Positions 45,357 to 57,700 of a stretch of DNA of 64,000 bases are shown piece after piece. The stretch's first letter is position 1; each line of letters begins with the position of its first letter. The notes under the pieces were generated by a model. That model had not been told where the DNA came from. It ran no database searches and was given only the letters and a program-made list of their open reading frames with translations. Made by a program: the position numbers and the translations under genes. The DNA comes from Aquimarina sp. Aq107 (GTDB lineage Bacteria > Bacteroidota > Bacteroidia > Flavobacteriales > Flavobacteriaceae): contig NZ_OX030782.1 in assembly GCF_943733665.1 (NCBI RefSeq), positions 330,001 through 394,000 on the forward strand. The letters are read 5' to 3'.

Positions 45357-48300
45357 AGGTAAAGTTGAGCAGTATAAAACCAATGTGGCAATAGAATCTG
45401 CTTTAGGAAACTTTACATACGATCAATTAAATAATATTACCAATAAGATAGCTTTTTTATTACGTAATTATAGTAACAAGCAAGATTGTGTTGCAACATA
45501 TTTCAATCAGGAGCTATTCTATATATTTTCAATAATAGGGGTTTTTAAATCGGGAGGAATATATGTTCCTATTGATAAAAAATATAAGAGAAATCATTGG
45601 AGAGAATTATTTGAAACTGTTCAACCTCAGGTTATTTTAACTAGTAAGGAACATATAACAGATATTGAAACTTTTAGTGAGATTTTTAATTATAAAGTTC
45701 CTAACATTATCTTATTTGACTGGAAAGAGAATTCATTAGATTTCTGGTATTATAAGAAGGAAGAAGAAAAAAAGATAGATGTAGCCGCTTTTAATAAAAA
45801 TATAACCTTACCAGAGATGACAGGAGAAGAGGCTAATTATATCTTTTTTACTTCTGGTTCTACGGGATCACCAAAGATGGTATTAGGAAAGCATAAAAGC
45901 TTAAGTCATTTTATACATTGGGAGTCAGAAACTTTTAAAGTTACTGAAAAAGATAGAGTAGGTCAATTCACATCATTTTCTTTTGACGCATCATTAAGAG
46001 ATGTATTTCTACCCCTTGCTAATGGAGGAACTATATGTATACCTCCTCAAGAGATAAGAGCAAACATTGTAAAATTGTGTCAATGGATGAGGAAAAGTAA
46101 AATTACATTAATTCATACTGTCCCAACTTTCTTTCGATTACTTCTTTCCGAGGATAATACTACAGAAGAGTTCCATTTAAGGCATGTATTTCTGGCCGGT
46201 GAAAAATTGTATAAAAGAGATGTAATCAACTGGCAAAACAAATACGGTAATAAAACGAAAATAACTAACTTTTATGGAGCTACAGAATCTACATTGATTA
46301 AAACTTTTTACACGGTAAAAGAAAAGATAACAGGAGATTTTTCTGACCTTTTATCTGTTGGCAAACCAATCTCTAAAACAGTAATTCTTATCCTAAATTC
46401 TAATAACAAATTGTGTCGTATAGGAGAGAAAGGAGAGATATTTATAAAAACACCATTTCTATCCAAAGGATATTTTAAGAACCCTATAGAAACTTCAAAG
46501 CGTTTTATTCAAAACCCATTATCTTCTACTCCAGATATAATATATAAAACAGGAGATTTTGGACAATACGATAAGGATAGAAATATTATAGTATTAGGGA
46601 GAAAAGATGCTATCGTAAAGCTTAATGGAGTAAGAATTGATCTTAATTCTATAGAACAAGTAATTTTATCCATAGAAGAAATTGCAGATGTTAAATGTAT
46701 ATTACACGACAGAGGTGAAGATTCTAATTTGGTTTGTTTTTATAAAGCAAATGTAAATTTGGACAAAGCTGTACAGGTACATTGTTCTGAGTTTTTATCT
46801 TTTTATGAAGTTCCATCCTTATACATCCATCTTGAAGATTTTCCAACTAATGCAAATGGGAAAGTTGATATTCAAGTACTAAAAAACAAGATCAAAGAAC
46901 AAAGAACACAAAAAGTAAAAAGAACCAATTGGAGCAAAATACAGGAAGATATAGTAAACATTTGGCAATCGATCTTGAAAATAGATACCATAAGTATAGA
47001 AGACAATTTTTTTCTTATTGGTGGACAAAGTATTAATGCAATACAATTAATAGCGGCTTATCAGAAATTTTTCGAAGTAGAACTAAACTTAAATGACATT
47101 TTTGAGAACCCTGTTTTAGAATCACATGAATACTTGATATTAAAGTCAAAGAAAAAGGACTATATAGAAATCAAAAAAAATGAGATAGTAGATAAAATTC
47201 CATTGTCATTTTCTCAAAAAAGTATTTGGACTGCTTGTCAATTATTTGGTTCAGAAACCTATAATATGCCTAGTTATATAAAGTTGCCTTCTGATATTGA
47301 TCAAGAGCTTTTTGAGAAAGCCGTTTATAAAACCATTGAACGACATGAAATTTTAAGGACTGTTTTTAAACAACATGGAGAAGAAACATATCAATCAGTG
47401 ATATCTAATGAAGACTTTAATTTCAAAATAAAATATACAGATTTTTCTGAGAAATTAGATGCCGAAGAAAATGCAATGGTATATGTGAACAATGACTCTT
47501 ACATACCATTTGATTTAGAAAAGGGGCCTCTAATAAGGGCAACGGTAATAAAAATAGATCAAAACTATTCACTTTTTTATTACAATATGCATCATTTAAT
47601 ATCAGATGCAGAATCTATTAAACTTTTGTCTTCGGATATAATGAGTTTTTACAATCTTCTTAATGGCACAAGGGTAGAGGCTATTCCTGAACTCAGAATT
47701 CAATACAAGGATTATGCAATTTGGCAAAATGAGACTATAAAAAATTATAACGATCAAGAAAAGTACTGGTTATCAATTTATAAAAATAATATACCCAAAC
47801 TTACATTATCAATAGCTAAAAGTAATCATTTAGAAAAATACAAGGGAAAAATGCTTTATTCCCAAATTAACGAGGTGCTTTTTGATAAAATATCAGCATT
47901 TAACCAAGCGAATAGTCTTACCTTCTATATTCAATTTTATACTGCCTTAAGTATTTTGATATATAAATATTCGCATGAAAAAGACATCATTATAGGTAGT
48001 CCTTTTAGCAGTAGATCTCACTGGGATCTAAAAGAGCAAATAGGATTACACCTTAATACACTTGCTATAAGAAGTAAAATTGATAAAAAACAATCTTTAA
48101 TTCAGTATTTTGAAGATGTCAAGAAAAATGTACTTCGTGCTCAAGAAAATAAAGATTATCCTTTTGACTTATTAGTTCAAAATGTTAACACCAATAAGGG
48201 AAGCTTAACTAATCCTATTTTTAAAGTATTTCTCGTTGTAAATCATATAGATGTAGAAAGTAAATTAGAACTTGAACAAGAAGATCCAATAGTAGAAACA

Positions 48301-48561
48301 AAAACTAAGTTCGATATCTCTTTCCGATTTACGGTTTTAAAAAACAAAGTAAATTATTCATTAATCTTTAATAATTCAATTTTTGAAGAATCTGATATCG
48401 TAGACTTTAATAAAGATTTTTTGAAATTATTAGAGTATATAATTGATAATCCTCAAACTACCATTGCTGAGTCTGAAAATATCCTAAAAACTGAAATTGA
48501 TCAGGAAGAACATGACTCTTTTAAAGAACAATTTGAAACTCATTTTTCTGAGGATTTTTAA
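45325..48561 (+). CDS. NRPS5: A(DARH-type, acidic amino acid)-T-C
   Basis: A 1078-residue protein of unusual A-T-C order. It starts directly with A (P-loop FTSGSTGSPKMV near 175, FDASLRD near 220, YGATEST). T has the variant IGGQS (near 560). C carries HHLISDA (near 756), with Ala for the usual Gly, the same change as in the first C of NRPS3. The pocket code reads DARHFAFLI; DARH matches the first four positions of the McyB code for beta-linked D-methyl-aspartate. The missing C domain is on the stand-alone protein upstream; its own C serves the first A-T of NRPS6. The tail ends FETHFSEDF. The N-terminus MNKKLIHSLFE is near-identical in pattern to that of NRPS6. Confidence 0.9.
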   Translation: MNKKLIHSLFEGKVEQYKTNVAIESALGNFTYDQLNNITNKIAFLLRNYSNKQDCVATYFNQELFYIFSIIGVFKSGGIYVPIDKKYKRNHWRELFETVQPQVILTSKEHITDIETFSEIFNYKVPNIILFDWKENSLDFWYYKKEEEKKIDVAAFNKNITLPEMTGEEANYIFFTSGSTGSPKMVLGKHKSLSHFIHWESETFKVTEKDRVGQFTSFSFDASLRDVFLPLANGGTICIPPQEIRANIVKLCQWMRKSKITLIHTVPTFFRLLLSEDNTTEEFHLRHVFLAGEKLYKRDVINWQNKYGNKTKITNFYGATESTLIKTFYTVKEKITGDFSDLLSVGKPISKTVILILNSNNKLCRIGEKGEIFIKTPFLSKGYFKNPIETSKRFIQNPLSSTPDIIYKTGDFGQYDKDRNIIVLGRKDAIVKLNGVRIDLNSIEQVILSIEEIADVKCILHDRGEDSNLVCFYKANVNLDKAVQVHCSEFLSFYEVPSLYIHLEDFPTNANGKVDIQVLKNKIKEQRTQKVKRTNWSKIQEDIVNIWQSILKIDTISIEDNFFLIGGQSINAIQLIAAYQKFFEVELNLNDIFENPVLESHEYLILKSKKKDYIEIKKNEIVDKIPLSFSQKSIWTACQLFGSETYNMPSYIKLPSDIDQELFEKAVYKTIERHEILRTVFKQHGEETYQSVISNEDFNFKIKYTDFSEKLDAEENAMVYVNNDSYIPFDLEKGPLIRATVIKIDQNYSLFYYNMHHLISDAESIKLLSSDIMSFYNLLNGTRVEAIPELRIQYKDYAIWQNETIKNYNDQEKYWLSIYKNNIPKLTLSIAKSNHLEKYKGKMLYSQINEVLFDKISAFNQANSLTFYIQFYTALSILIYKYSHEKDIIIGSPFSSRSHWDLKEQIGLHLNTLAIRSKIDKKQSLIQYFEDVKKNVLRAQENKDYPFDLLVQNVNTNKGSLTNPIFKVFLVVNHIDVESKLELEQEDPIVETKTKFDISFRFTVLKNKVNYSLIFNNSIFEESDIVDFNKDFLKLLEYIIDNPQTTIAESENILKTEIDQEEHDSFKEQFETHFSEDF

Positions 48562-48701
48562 CCTTATCCAGAATAATATAATTCCCTTAGATGATCACTT
48601 AGGATGTTTTGTGTTTCTAATACTATGCATTTAATAAGTTACACCTTTCACAAAGATTAATTTCTTTAAACAATTAAATAAAATTTCATTTTCACAAAAT
48701 C

Positions 48702-51700
48702 ATGAATAAAAAAGTAGTACATACTGTTTTTGAAACTGTCGTTGAAAAATTTCAAGATAAAATAGCTATTCAATCAGATAGTCAAAATATAACCTATTCA
48801 AAACTTAATACTTTTGCAAATAACATAGCCTCTGTATTGATAAATAATGATATTAATAAAGGAGATAAGGTGGCCACACTATTTTCTGATGAAATACTTA
48901 ATATCATTTCTTTAATAGGTATTTTCAAATCCAACTCGATCTATATTCCGATTGATAGAAATTTTAAAGAAAACCATTGGAAAGAAATCTACACAGTAAT
49001 TAAACCTAAAATTTTATTATTAGATAAAAAAGGTGTAGAGGAAATCGAAAAATATAATTCTCAATTCGAATATACGATTCCTCATATTATTGTTTTAAGT
49101 TTTGACAACAATGATTTGGAAATAAATGGTTTAGGTGAAAATGATACAAAGGAGTTAATTGGAGTTACATCATCTGATATGAATCCAAATCTTGAGATTT
49201 CTGGAGAAGATTCAAATTATATTTTCTTTACCTCAGGGTCTTCTGGAGCACCAAAAATGGTGCTGGGACAACATAAAAGTTTAAGCCATTATATACACTG
49301 GGAAGTTAATGAATTTAACATCTCTCAAGATGTTAGGCTAGGTTTTTTAGGCAGTATGTCATTTGATGCTTCACTGCGAGATGTTTTTGTGCCATTGATC
49401 AGTGGTGGTACGATTTGTATACCTCCCCAAAACGTTAAAAATAACTTTGTTCTACTATCAGATTGGATAAGAAATGAAAAAATCAGCTTAATTCATACGG
49501 TACCAACTATTTTTAGAACATTGTTGATAGAAGATACGAATTCTGATCCTTTTAAGGATTTGGAATTATTGTTCTTGGCAGGAGAAAAGTTATTCTATAA
49601 AGACATTATCAATTGGAGAGAACGATATGGGAACAACACTCTGATGGTTAATTTATATGGAGCTACAGAATCGACATTAGTTAAAACATTTTATAAGATA
49701 GAGGATAATATAAATAGTCCTTCTTCTGATGTCGTAAGTATTGGGAAAGCTATTTCTAATTCGGGGATCTTAATTCTGAACAAAGAAAATGAAGTCTGCG
49801 AAATTAATGAAGTAGGAAGGATTTTCATAAAAACACCTTTTTTGTCTAAAGGTTACTATAAGGATGAAAAACTTACAGCTAAGAAATTTATACAAAACCC
49901 ACTTAATTTAGAAAAAGATATTATTTATGATAGTGGAGATTATGGTAAATATGATGCGCAAAGAAATGTAACAATAATTGGGAGAGAAGACGGGATTGTA
50001 AAAATTAATGGCGTAAGAGTTGATACCAACTATGTTGAACAGGTGATTATTGCTTCTGATAAGGTACGGATGACCAAATGTTTACTTTTAGAAGGTATTG
50101 AAAAGGAATATAATCTTTATTGTTTTTATCAGAGCTCCGAGGATGGAATTGAAAACGATATTAAAAAGTATAGTCTATCAAAATTATCTACTTATGAAGT
50201 ACCTTCCTTTTTCATACCTCTTAAACAGATACCGTTTAATGTAAATAAGAAAATTGATGTTAAGGCTCTAAAAACTATAGCAAAGGAGTACTTGAATTCA
50301 AAAAAAGAACCGGAAGTATATAATGAGACAGAGGGGAAATTAAAACTAATATGGAAGGAACTTTTAGGTGTTGAGACAATTTCTTTAGAAGATAATTTTT
50401 TATTTCTGGGAGGGAATAGTATAAAACTTATACGCCTTAATTCGAGAATTAGTAATACGTTTAACGTAGCACTTAATATTACAGAGTTATTTTCTAATTT
50501 AACTATAAAGTCGCAATCGAAGTTAATAAGAAGTAAAGAACAAAAAGTTGTTGAGTATATTGAAAAAACGGATGAAAAGGAAAACCACATAGTAACTCCA
50601 TCACAGTATAGACTTTGGGTTATGTCCAAAATTCCGAAAAATTCGGTAGCATTTAATATGCCAAGACAAGTAAAGTTGGATGGTAATATTGAGATAAATC
50701 TTTTACAAAAAGCAATACTATCAGTAATCAAGAGACACGAAATGTTAAGAACTGTGTTTGTCTCTCCGAATGATGAAGAAGTTTTTCAAAAAGTGTTAGG
50801 TATTGATGATATTAGTTTTAGGGTAAATTTTAAAGATTTTGAAGACAAGACTTCAGAATTTGAAGATTATATTTCGAAAGATGCGAACGAGCCATTTGAC
50901 CTCGAAAAAGGCCCTTTGTTTAGATGTTGTCTAATCAAAATTAATGGGGGATATATATTTTATACTAATATGCATCATATTATAAGTGATGGATGGTCCG
51001 AAGAGGTTTTGATTAAAGAAGTTAATCTCTTTTATGATGCATATCTTAAAGATGAAAAGCCTGTTCTTCCCGAACTAAAAATACAATACAAGGATTATTC
51101 AGCTTGGTTAAGCACGAGGTTTGATTCTAATACAATAGAAGGTCAAAAAGACTATTGGGCAAATAAATTGGAAGGAGAACTGCCAAGGATAGATTTTATA
51201 ACAAATAAAAATCGCCCATCTATCAAAACTTTTAATGGTAGAAAACTTAGTACTTCTATAAATAAGGATGTAATAAAAGAACTTAATTCATTTTGTAATG
51301 AAAACGAAGGAAGTATTTTCATAGGAATATTATCTGCTATAAAAATTTTATTAAGCAAGTATACACATAATAACGATATAATCATTGGAGCACCAATTGC
51401 AGGAAGAGATGCGTTAGAACTGGAAAATTTAATTGGTTATTTTGGGAATATTCTTGTACTAAGAAATCAAATAGATCAACAGAAAAGTTTCTTAGATATT
51501 TTTAATAGTATCAAAAATAATACATTAGAGGCTTATGCAAATCAGCAGTATCCTTTTAATGATATTGTAAACGATTTGGGAATTAAAACGGATTTAAGTA
51601 GAAATCCCATTTTCGATATTTCGGTTACTTTTCATAATATTTCAAAGAAAGATATCTTAACCGAAGACAATTTTGAAGAAGGTTTAATCATAGATTCTGG

Positions 51701-54700
51701 AGCTTGTTTTAGTAAAAATGATATAGAATTTCATTTTGGGGAAACTAGGGATTCATTAGTAATGACTCTTAAGTTTAATGAAGATGTATATGGAAAAGAT
51801 TTTATAGAAAATTTAATAAAACACTTCAAAAGTATTTTATCAAACCTTTTAAAAGAATCAAAAAAGAGTATTTCGGGAATTAATTATATCTCAAGTCAGG
51901 AACTTAAGATGCTAGTTGAGGATAATAATTCTACTCGTGTGAATTATTCTCCTACAAATCTTGTTTCAGGTTTCAAAGCTATTACAGATACCAACCCGGA
52001 TACTTTGGCAATGTTTTTTGAAGGGACTGAACTTAGTTATAAGGAGTTAGATGAAATATCAAATCAATTTGCTAATTGCCTCAGGAATGATTATGGGATT
52101 AAGCCAGGAGATAGGGTTGGAGTTCATTTGTTACGTAGTGAAAAGGTTATCGTATCTATTTTAGGGATTTTAAAGGCAGGAGCGGTTTATGTTCCTATCG
52201 ATCCAGATTTACCAGAGTATCGCAAATCTCATATTCTGGAAGATTCGTCTGTTAGTTTATTAATTACAGAGACGATGTTTATGTTTGATTTGGAGTATTA
52301 TTCTGGGGATTTGTTAGCAGTTGATGTTGAGTTTGATGAATGTAATTATGCTTCAGATTCCTTGGATATCGTTATTGAAGATTCTATGTTGGCCTATATT
52401 ATTTATACTTCAGGTTCAACTGGTTTGCCTAAAGGGGTTATGATTTCACACGGTAGTATTATCAATACTATCTTGTCTCAAATTTCAATTTTTAACCTGT
52501 CGGATTGTACAAGGAGTTTGCAATTTGCTTCCTATTCCTTTGATGCTTCTATATCAGAAATTTTTATCACTTTATTATCAGGAAGTAGTTTATATATAGT
52601 AGGGGATCGGGAGCGAAATGATCCGGAAGCTTTAACAGATTATCTTACAACTAATAAAATAGAAATAGCTACACTTCCCCCTGCATATTTACGCTTGATG
52701 GATATAAAAAGTCTATCGAATTTAAAATATTTAGTTACAGCAGGAGAATCTCCAGACTACGATGTAGTAAAAGCTTTTTTGAATTATGGTACTTATTTTA
52801 ATGCTTATGGTCCTACAGAGACGAGTATTTGTGGTACGATACTTCGTATAGATCAAGGTACAGAATTATTTTCAGGTCCTATAAGTATTGGTAGTCCAAT
52901 TTGGAATACGGAAGTTTATATTTTGGATACATATAATAATGTACAGCCAGAAGGTATTTCGGGAGAAATTTGCATAGGAGGCCAAGGATTGGCGGAAGGA
53001 TATTTGAACCAAGAAGAGCTAACACAAACTCGTTTTATTTCGCATCCGTTTAAGTCAGGAGAGAAGCTTTACAAAACAGGAGATTTAGGTAGATGGTTAC
53101 CGGATGGTACGATAGAATATTTAGGTAGACAAGATGATCAGGTAAAAGTAAACGGTCATCGTATAGAGCTAGGAGAGATAGAGTTTCAACTACGAAGTAA
53201 ACCTTCAATTAAGGAAGCGGCTGTTTTTGTACAAGAGGATAAAGGTCAGAAGAGTTTGGTTAGTTATTTGGTATCAGATCAAGAAGAAACAAGTGATAGT
53301 CTACGAACGTTTTTGAGGTCTAGACTACCAGAATATATGGTTCCTAATACCTATATTCAATTAGATCATATACCTATTACTAGTAATGGTAAAGTAGATA
53401 AGAAGTTGCTATCTAAAGAGGAATTTACAGAGATTTCTACAGGTATTGAATATGAAGCACCGGTTACAGAAGAACAAAAAGCTTTGGTACTCGTTTGTCA
53501 AGATGTTCTTAATAGGGAGCAGATAAGTATGCGAGATAATTTTTATAATCTTGGAGGAGATTCTATCAAATCGATTCAAGTAGTATCTCGTTTAAAACAA
53601 CATGGATATCAATTAAAAGTAGAGGATATATTACGTTATCCTATACTTATAGAATTATCATCACATATTACAGGGGAGATTCGAGATATAGATCAAGCTA
53701 CGGTAGAAGGAACTTTAGCCTTAACACCGATTCAGGAATTCTTTTTTAAAGATCTTGCGACGGAGAACCCTCATTATTATAATCAATCCTTGGTTTTAAG
53801 GAGTTCAGAAGATATAGATGGAGATGTGTTGGAAAAGAGTATAGCTGCATTATGTAGCCATCATGATGCTCTTCGTATGATTTATAATCGATCAGAAACA
53901 AGTTGGACTCAAACCAATAAAGGGAGTTCTGGTACTCATTATGAAATAAGCTACTATGATCTTCGGGGAGAAACAAATGCTAAGGATAAGCTTTATGAGT
54001 TAGGTTCTGCCTTACAATCTAGTATTAATATAGAGTTCGGCCCGTTGTTTAAGATAGGTCATTTCCGATTGGATGATGGAGACAGAATAGCTTTAATATT
54101 ACATCATTTAGTAGTTGATGGAGTTTCTTGGCGTATTCTTTTAGAGGACCTAACTGCATTATATGAAGGATATCGATCCAATACTGCAGTATCATTACCA
54201 TTGAAGACAGATTCTTTTAAATATTGGTCAGATGCATTACAGGAATATTCTAAGAGTGAAGCTTTAGAAGTGGAACAAGAGTATTGGCAATCTTTGCTAA
54301 AAGATCAAAGTTTGAAGGCATTACCCACAGATAAAAATCCAATAGGAGTAACAACAATTAACAGTAGGGAGAGTTTTGCGCTAAGCCCTGAGGTTACCAA
54401 TTTGTTACAGACAAAGGTTCATGGGGTTTATAACACAGAAGTTAATGATGTTTTACTCACAGGGTTAGGTTTAGCTCTAAAAGAGGTTTTTGGTTTAGAG
54501 AAGAGTTTGATTAAGTTAGAGGGACATGGTCGTGAGCAAATCAAGGAAGAGTTAGATATAAGTAGAACAGTAGGTTGGTTTACTACAACGTATCCATTGG
54601 TAATTGATATTTCAAAGGATAGTTTGTCATCAGCTTTGGTAAATGTTAAAGAATCTATAAGAAAGGTTCCAAATAAAGGCATTGGTTATGGAATATTGAA

Positions 54701-57700
54701 GTATTTAACTCAAAGTATAAAAGAAGATATCAAGCCTAGAATATTGTTCAATTACCTTGGGGATTTTGGTAATACAGCAGGTGTTAAAAAAGGGGGTGTT
54801 TTTGAATATTCTGGGGATAATATTGGAGCGTCTATAGATAAGAGAAATGGAGAGGATACTGTTTTAGATATTTCTGGTATTATGGCAGGTGAAGAGTTAA
54901 ACATTTCTATCCGCTATTCCGATGAGGTATATAACTCAGAGACAATCGAACGCTTATCAGAGTCATATCATAAGCACCTAAAAGGGTTGATAGAGGAATT
55001 ATCAGCAAATGAGTTTAGTAAAATAACACCTTCAGATTTAACTTTTAAAGAGCTAACAGTAGAAGAGTTAGATGTCATCAATAGCAATAATAATATAGAG
55101 GATTTATATAAATTATCTCCTTTGCAATTAGGAATATATTATCACTGGTTGTCTAGTAGCTCGAGCTTTATGTATTTAGAGCAAATTTCTTATAGAATTT
55201 TATCAAATAATGTTCAGGTTGATGTTTTAAAGGAAGCTTATGATAAATTGGTTCATAGACATGCAGCATTAAGAACTAGCTTTACCAATGCTTATGCTGG
55301 AACACCACTTCAGGTAGTACATAAATCAGTGCCTAGTAATTTTTCGTATGAAAAAGTACCTGATGGTATAGGTAAACAGGAGAAAGAAACCTTTACTCAG
55401 TCCAGAAAGATACAAGATAGAGAAGAAGGTTTTAATTTGGAATCAGGATCTCAAATGCGACTTAAGGTAATTGAAATTGATTCTGGAGAGTATGAGTTTA
55501 TCTGGAGTCACCATCATATCATTATGGATGGATGGTGTATGAGTATATTAATTAATGATTTTTATCAATTAATCAATTCAATAGAACTTCCTAAACCATC
55601 TAAATACTCAGAATATATAAAATGGATCGATAAAATAAATGAAAAAGATTCCTTGGGATATTGGAAAAGCTATTTAAAAGGATATGATACAGCGGTTAAA
55701 ATTCCTTTTTCCATTTCAACAGAAAACAGATCATATGTAGAGAATAAAGAGGAGTTTATAATAAAACCTGATGTCTACGATCAAATATCAAAATTATGTA
55801 ATCAAGAAGGAGTTACTGTTAACACTTTTATTCAGGGTGTGTGGGGGTATTTACTTTCTAGATATAATGATAAGGAAGACGTAGTTTTTGGAACTATTGT
55901 ATCTGGTCGACCTGGCAATTTAAAGGGGGTTGAAACTATGATAGGTATGTTTAGTAATACTATTCCTGTAAGAATTACTTCAAAAGATGAAACACCTATA
56001 AGTTTACTTCAGAAAATACATAAAAAAGGTATTGAAGGAAATTCGCATCACTACCTTGGTTTGGGTAGTATTCAATCTGAAAGTGAATTAGGGATGAATT
56101 TAATTAATCATATTATGATTTTTGAAAATTATCCAGTTCAAGAAGTTATTGAGGAAGATTTCAATTCAGGAAATAGTATTCAAAACTCTAGAATAGAATC
56201 AGTAGATTTTTTTGATCAATCAAATTATGATTTCAATATTGTAATAATACCTAATCCAGATTCATTAAGGGTTAAAATCCGCTATAATACTTTAAAATAT
56301 AGTGAAGAAGGTATTCGCACAATAGTTGAGCATATGCAAATTATGATCGAGGAGTTTTTATATAACTCTGATCAAGAACTTACCACCTTAAACTACCTTC
56401 CAGAGAAAGAGATTAACTCTTTGGTTTCGGAAAAAAATGCTACAGAAGTAACTTATTCGGTGAGTGATTTAGTTTCAGGTTTTGAATCTATTGTGAATTC
56501 TCATTCTGATAGTTTAGCATTGTATTTTAATGATACTCGTCTCACCTATAGTGAATTGGATGAGTTGTCTAATCAATTGTCTCATTGTTTACGTGATAAT
56601 TATAGTATTAAACCTGGAGATCGTGTGGGGGTGCATTTAACGCGTAGTGATCGTGTTATTGTTTCGATTTTAGGTATTTTAAAGTTAGGAGCGGTTTATG
56701 TTCCTATTGATCCAGATTTACCAGAATATCGCAAATCTCATATTCTGGAAGATTCGTCTGTTAATTTATTAATTACAGAGACGATGTTTATGTTTGATTT
56801 GGAGTATTATTCTGGGGATTTATTAGCGATAGATGTTGAGTTTGATGGTTCTGACTATGCTTCGGATTCCTTAGGTGTTGTTATTGAAGATTCTATGTTA
56901 GCTTATATTATCTACACTTCAGGTTCAACAGGTTTGCCCAAAGGAGTTATGGTTTCTCGTGGTAGTATTATTAATACGATTATGTCACAGATTTCAATAT
57001 TCTGTATGTTGGATTGTCGCCATAGTTTACAATTTGCTTCTTACTCTTTTGATGCTTCTATATCAGAGATTTTTATCACATTATTATCAGGATGTGGTTT
57101 GTTTATAGCGAGTGATAATGAGCGTACGGATCCTAAATTACTAGAAGATTTTATTAAGTTACATGAAATAGATATCGCCACATTACCTCCTGCCTATCTT
57201 CGATTGATGGATGTAGAGAGTTTACGGGATATGAGATATCTGGTTACTGCTGGAGAGTCTCCTGATTATGAAAGTGTTAAGTCATATCTATCTTATGGTA
57301 CTTATTTTAATGCTTATGGTCCTACAGAGACAAGTATTTGTGGTACGATACTTCGCATAGATCAAGGAACAGAATTATCATCAGGTCCTATTAGCATTGG
57401 TAGTCCAATCTGTAACACTGAAGTCTATATATTAGATTCGAATAATAATATACTACCGGAAGGAGTTATAGGAGAGCTTTGTATTGGGGGTAAAGGGTTA
57501 GCAGAAGGATATGTGAATCAGGAAGCATTAACAGCTACACGTTTTATAACTCATCCTTTTAAAGAAGATGCTAGATTATATAAGACTGGAGATTTAGCAC
57601 GTTGGTTACCTGATAGTACGATTGAGTATTTGGGTAGACGGGATGATCAAGTAAAGATTAATGGTCACAGGATTGAGTTAGGAGAGGTTGAATTTCAACT

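Noticed and set aside
48590-48620. Possible hairpin CCTTAG/CTTAGG in the NRPS5-NRPS6 gap
   Set aside because: The short stem contains a mismatch and lacks a T-run, so it is too weak to list as a feature.
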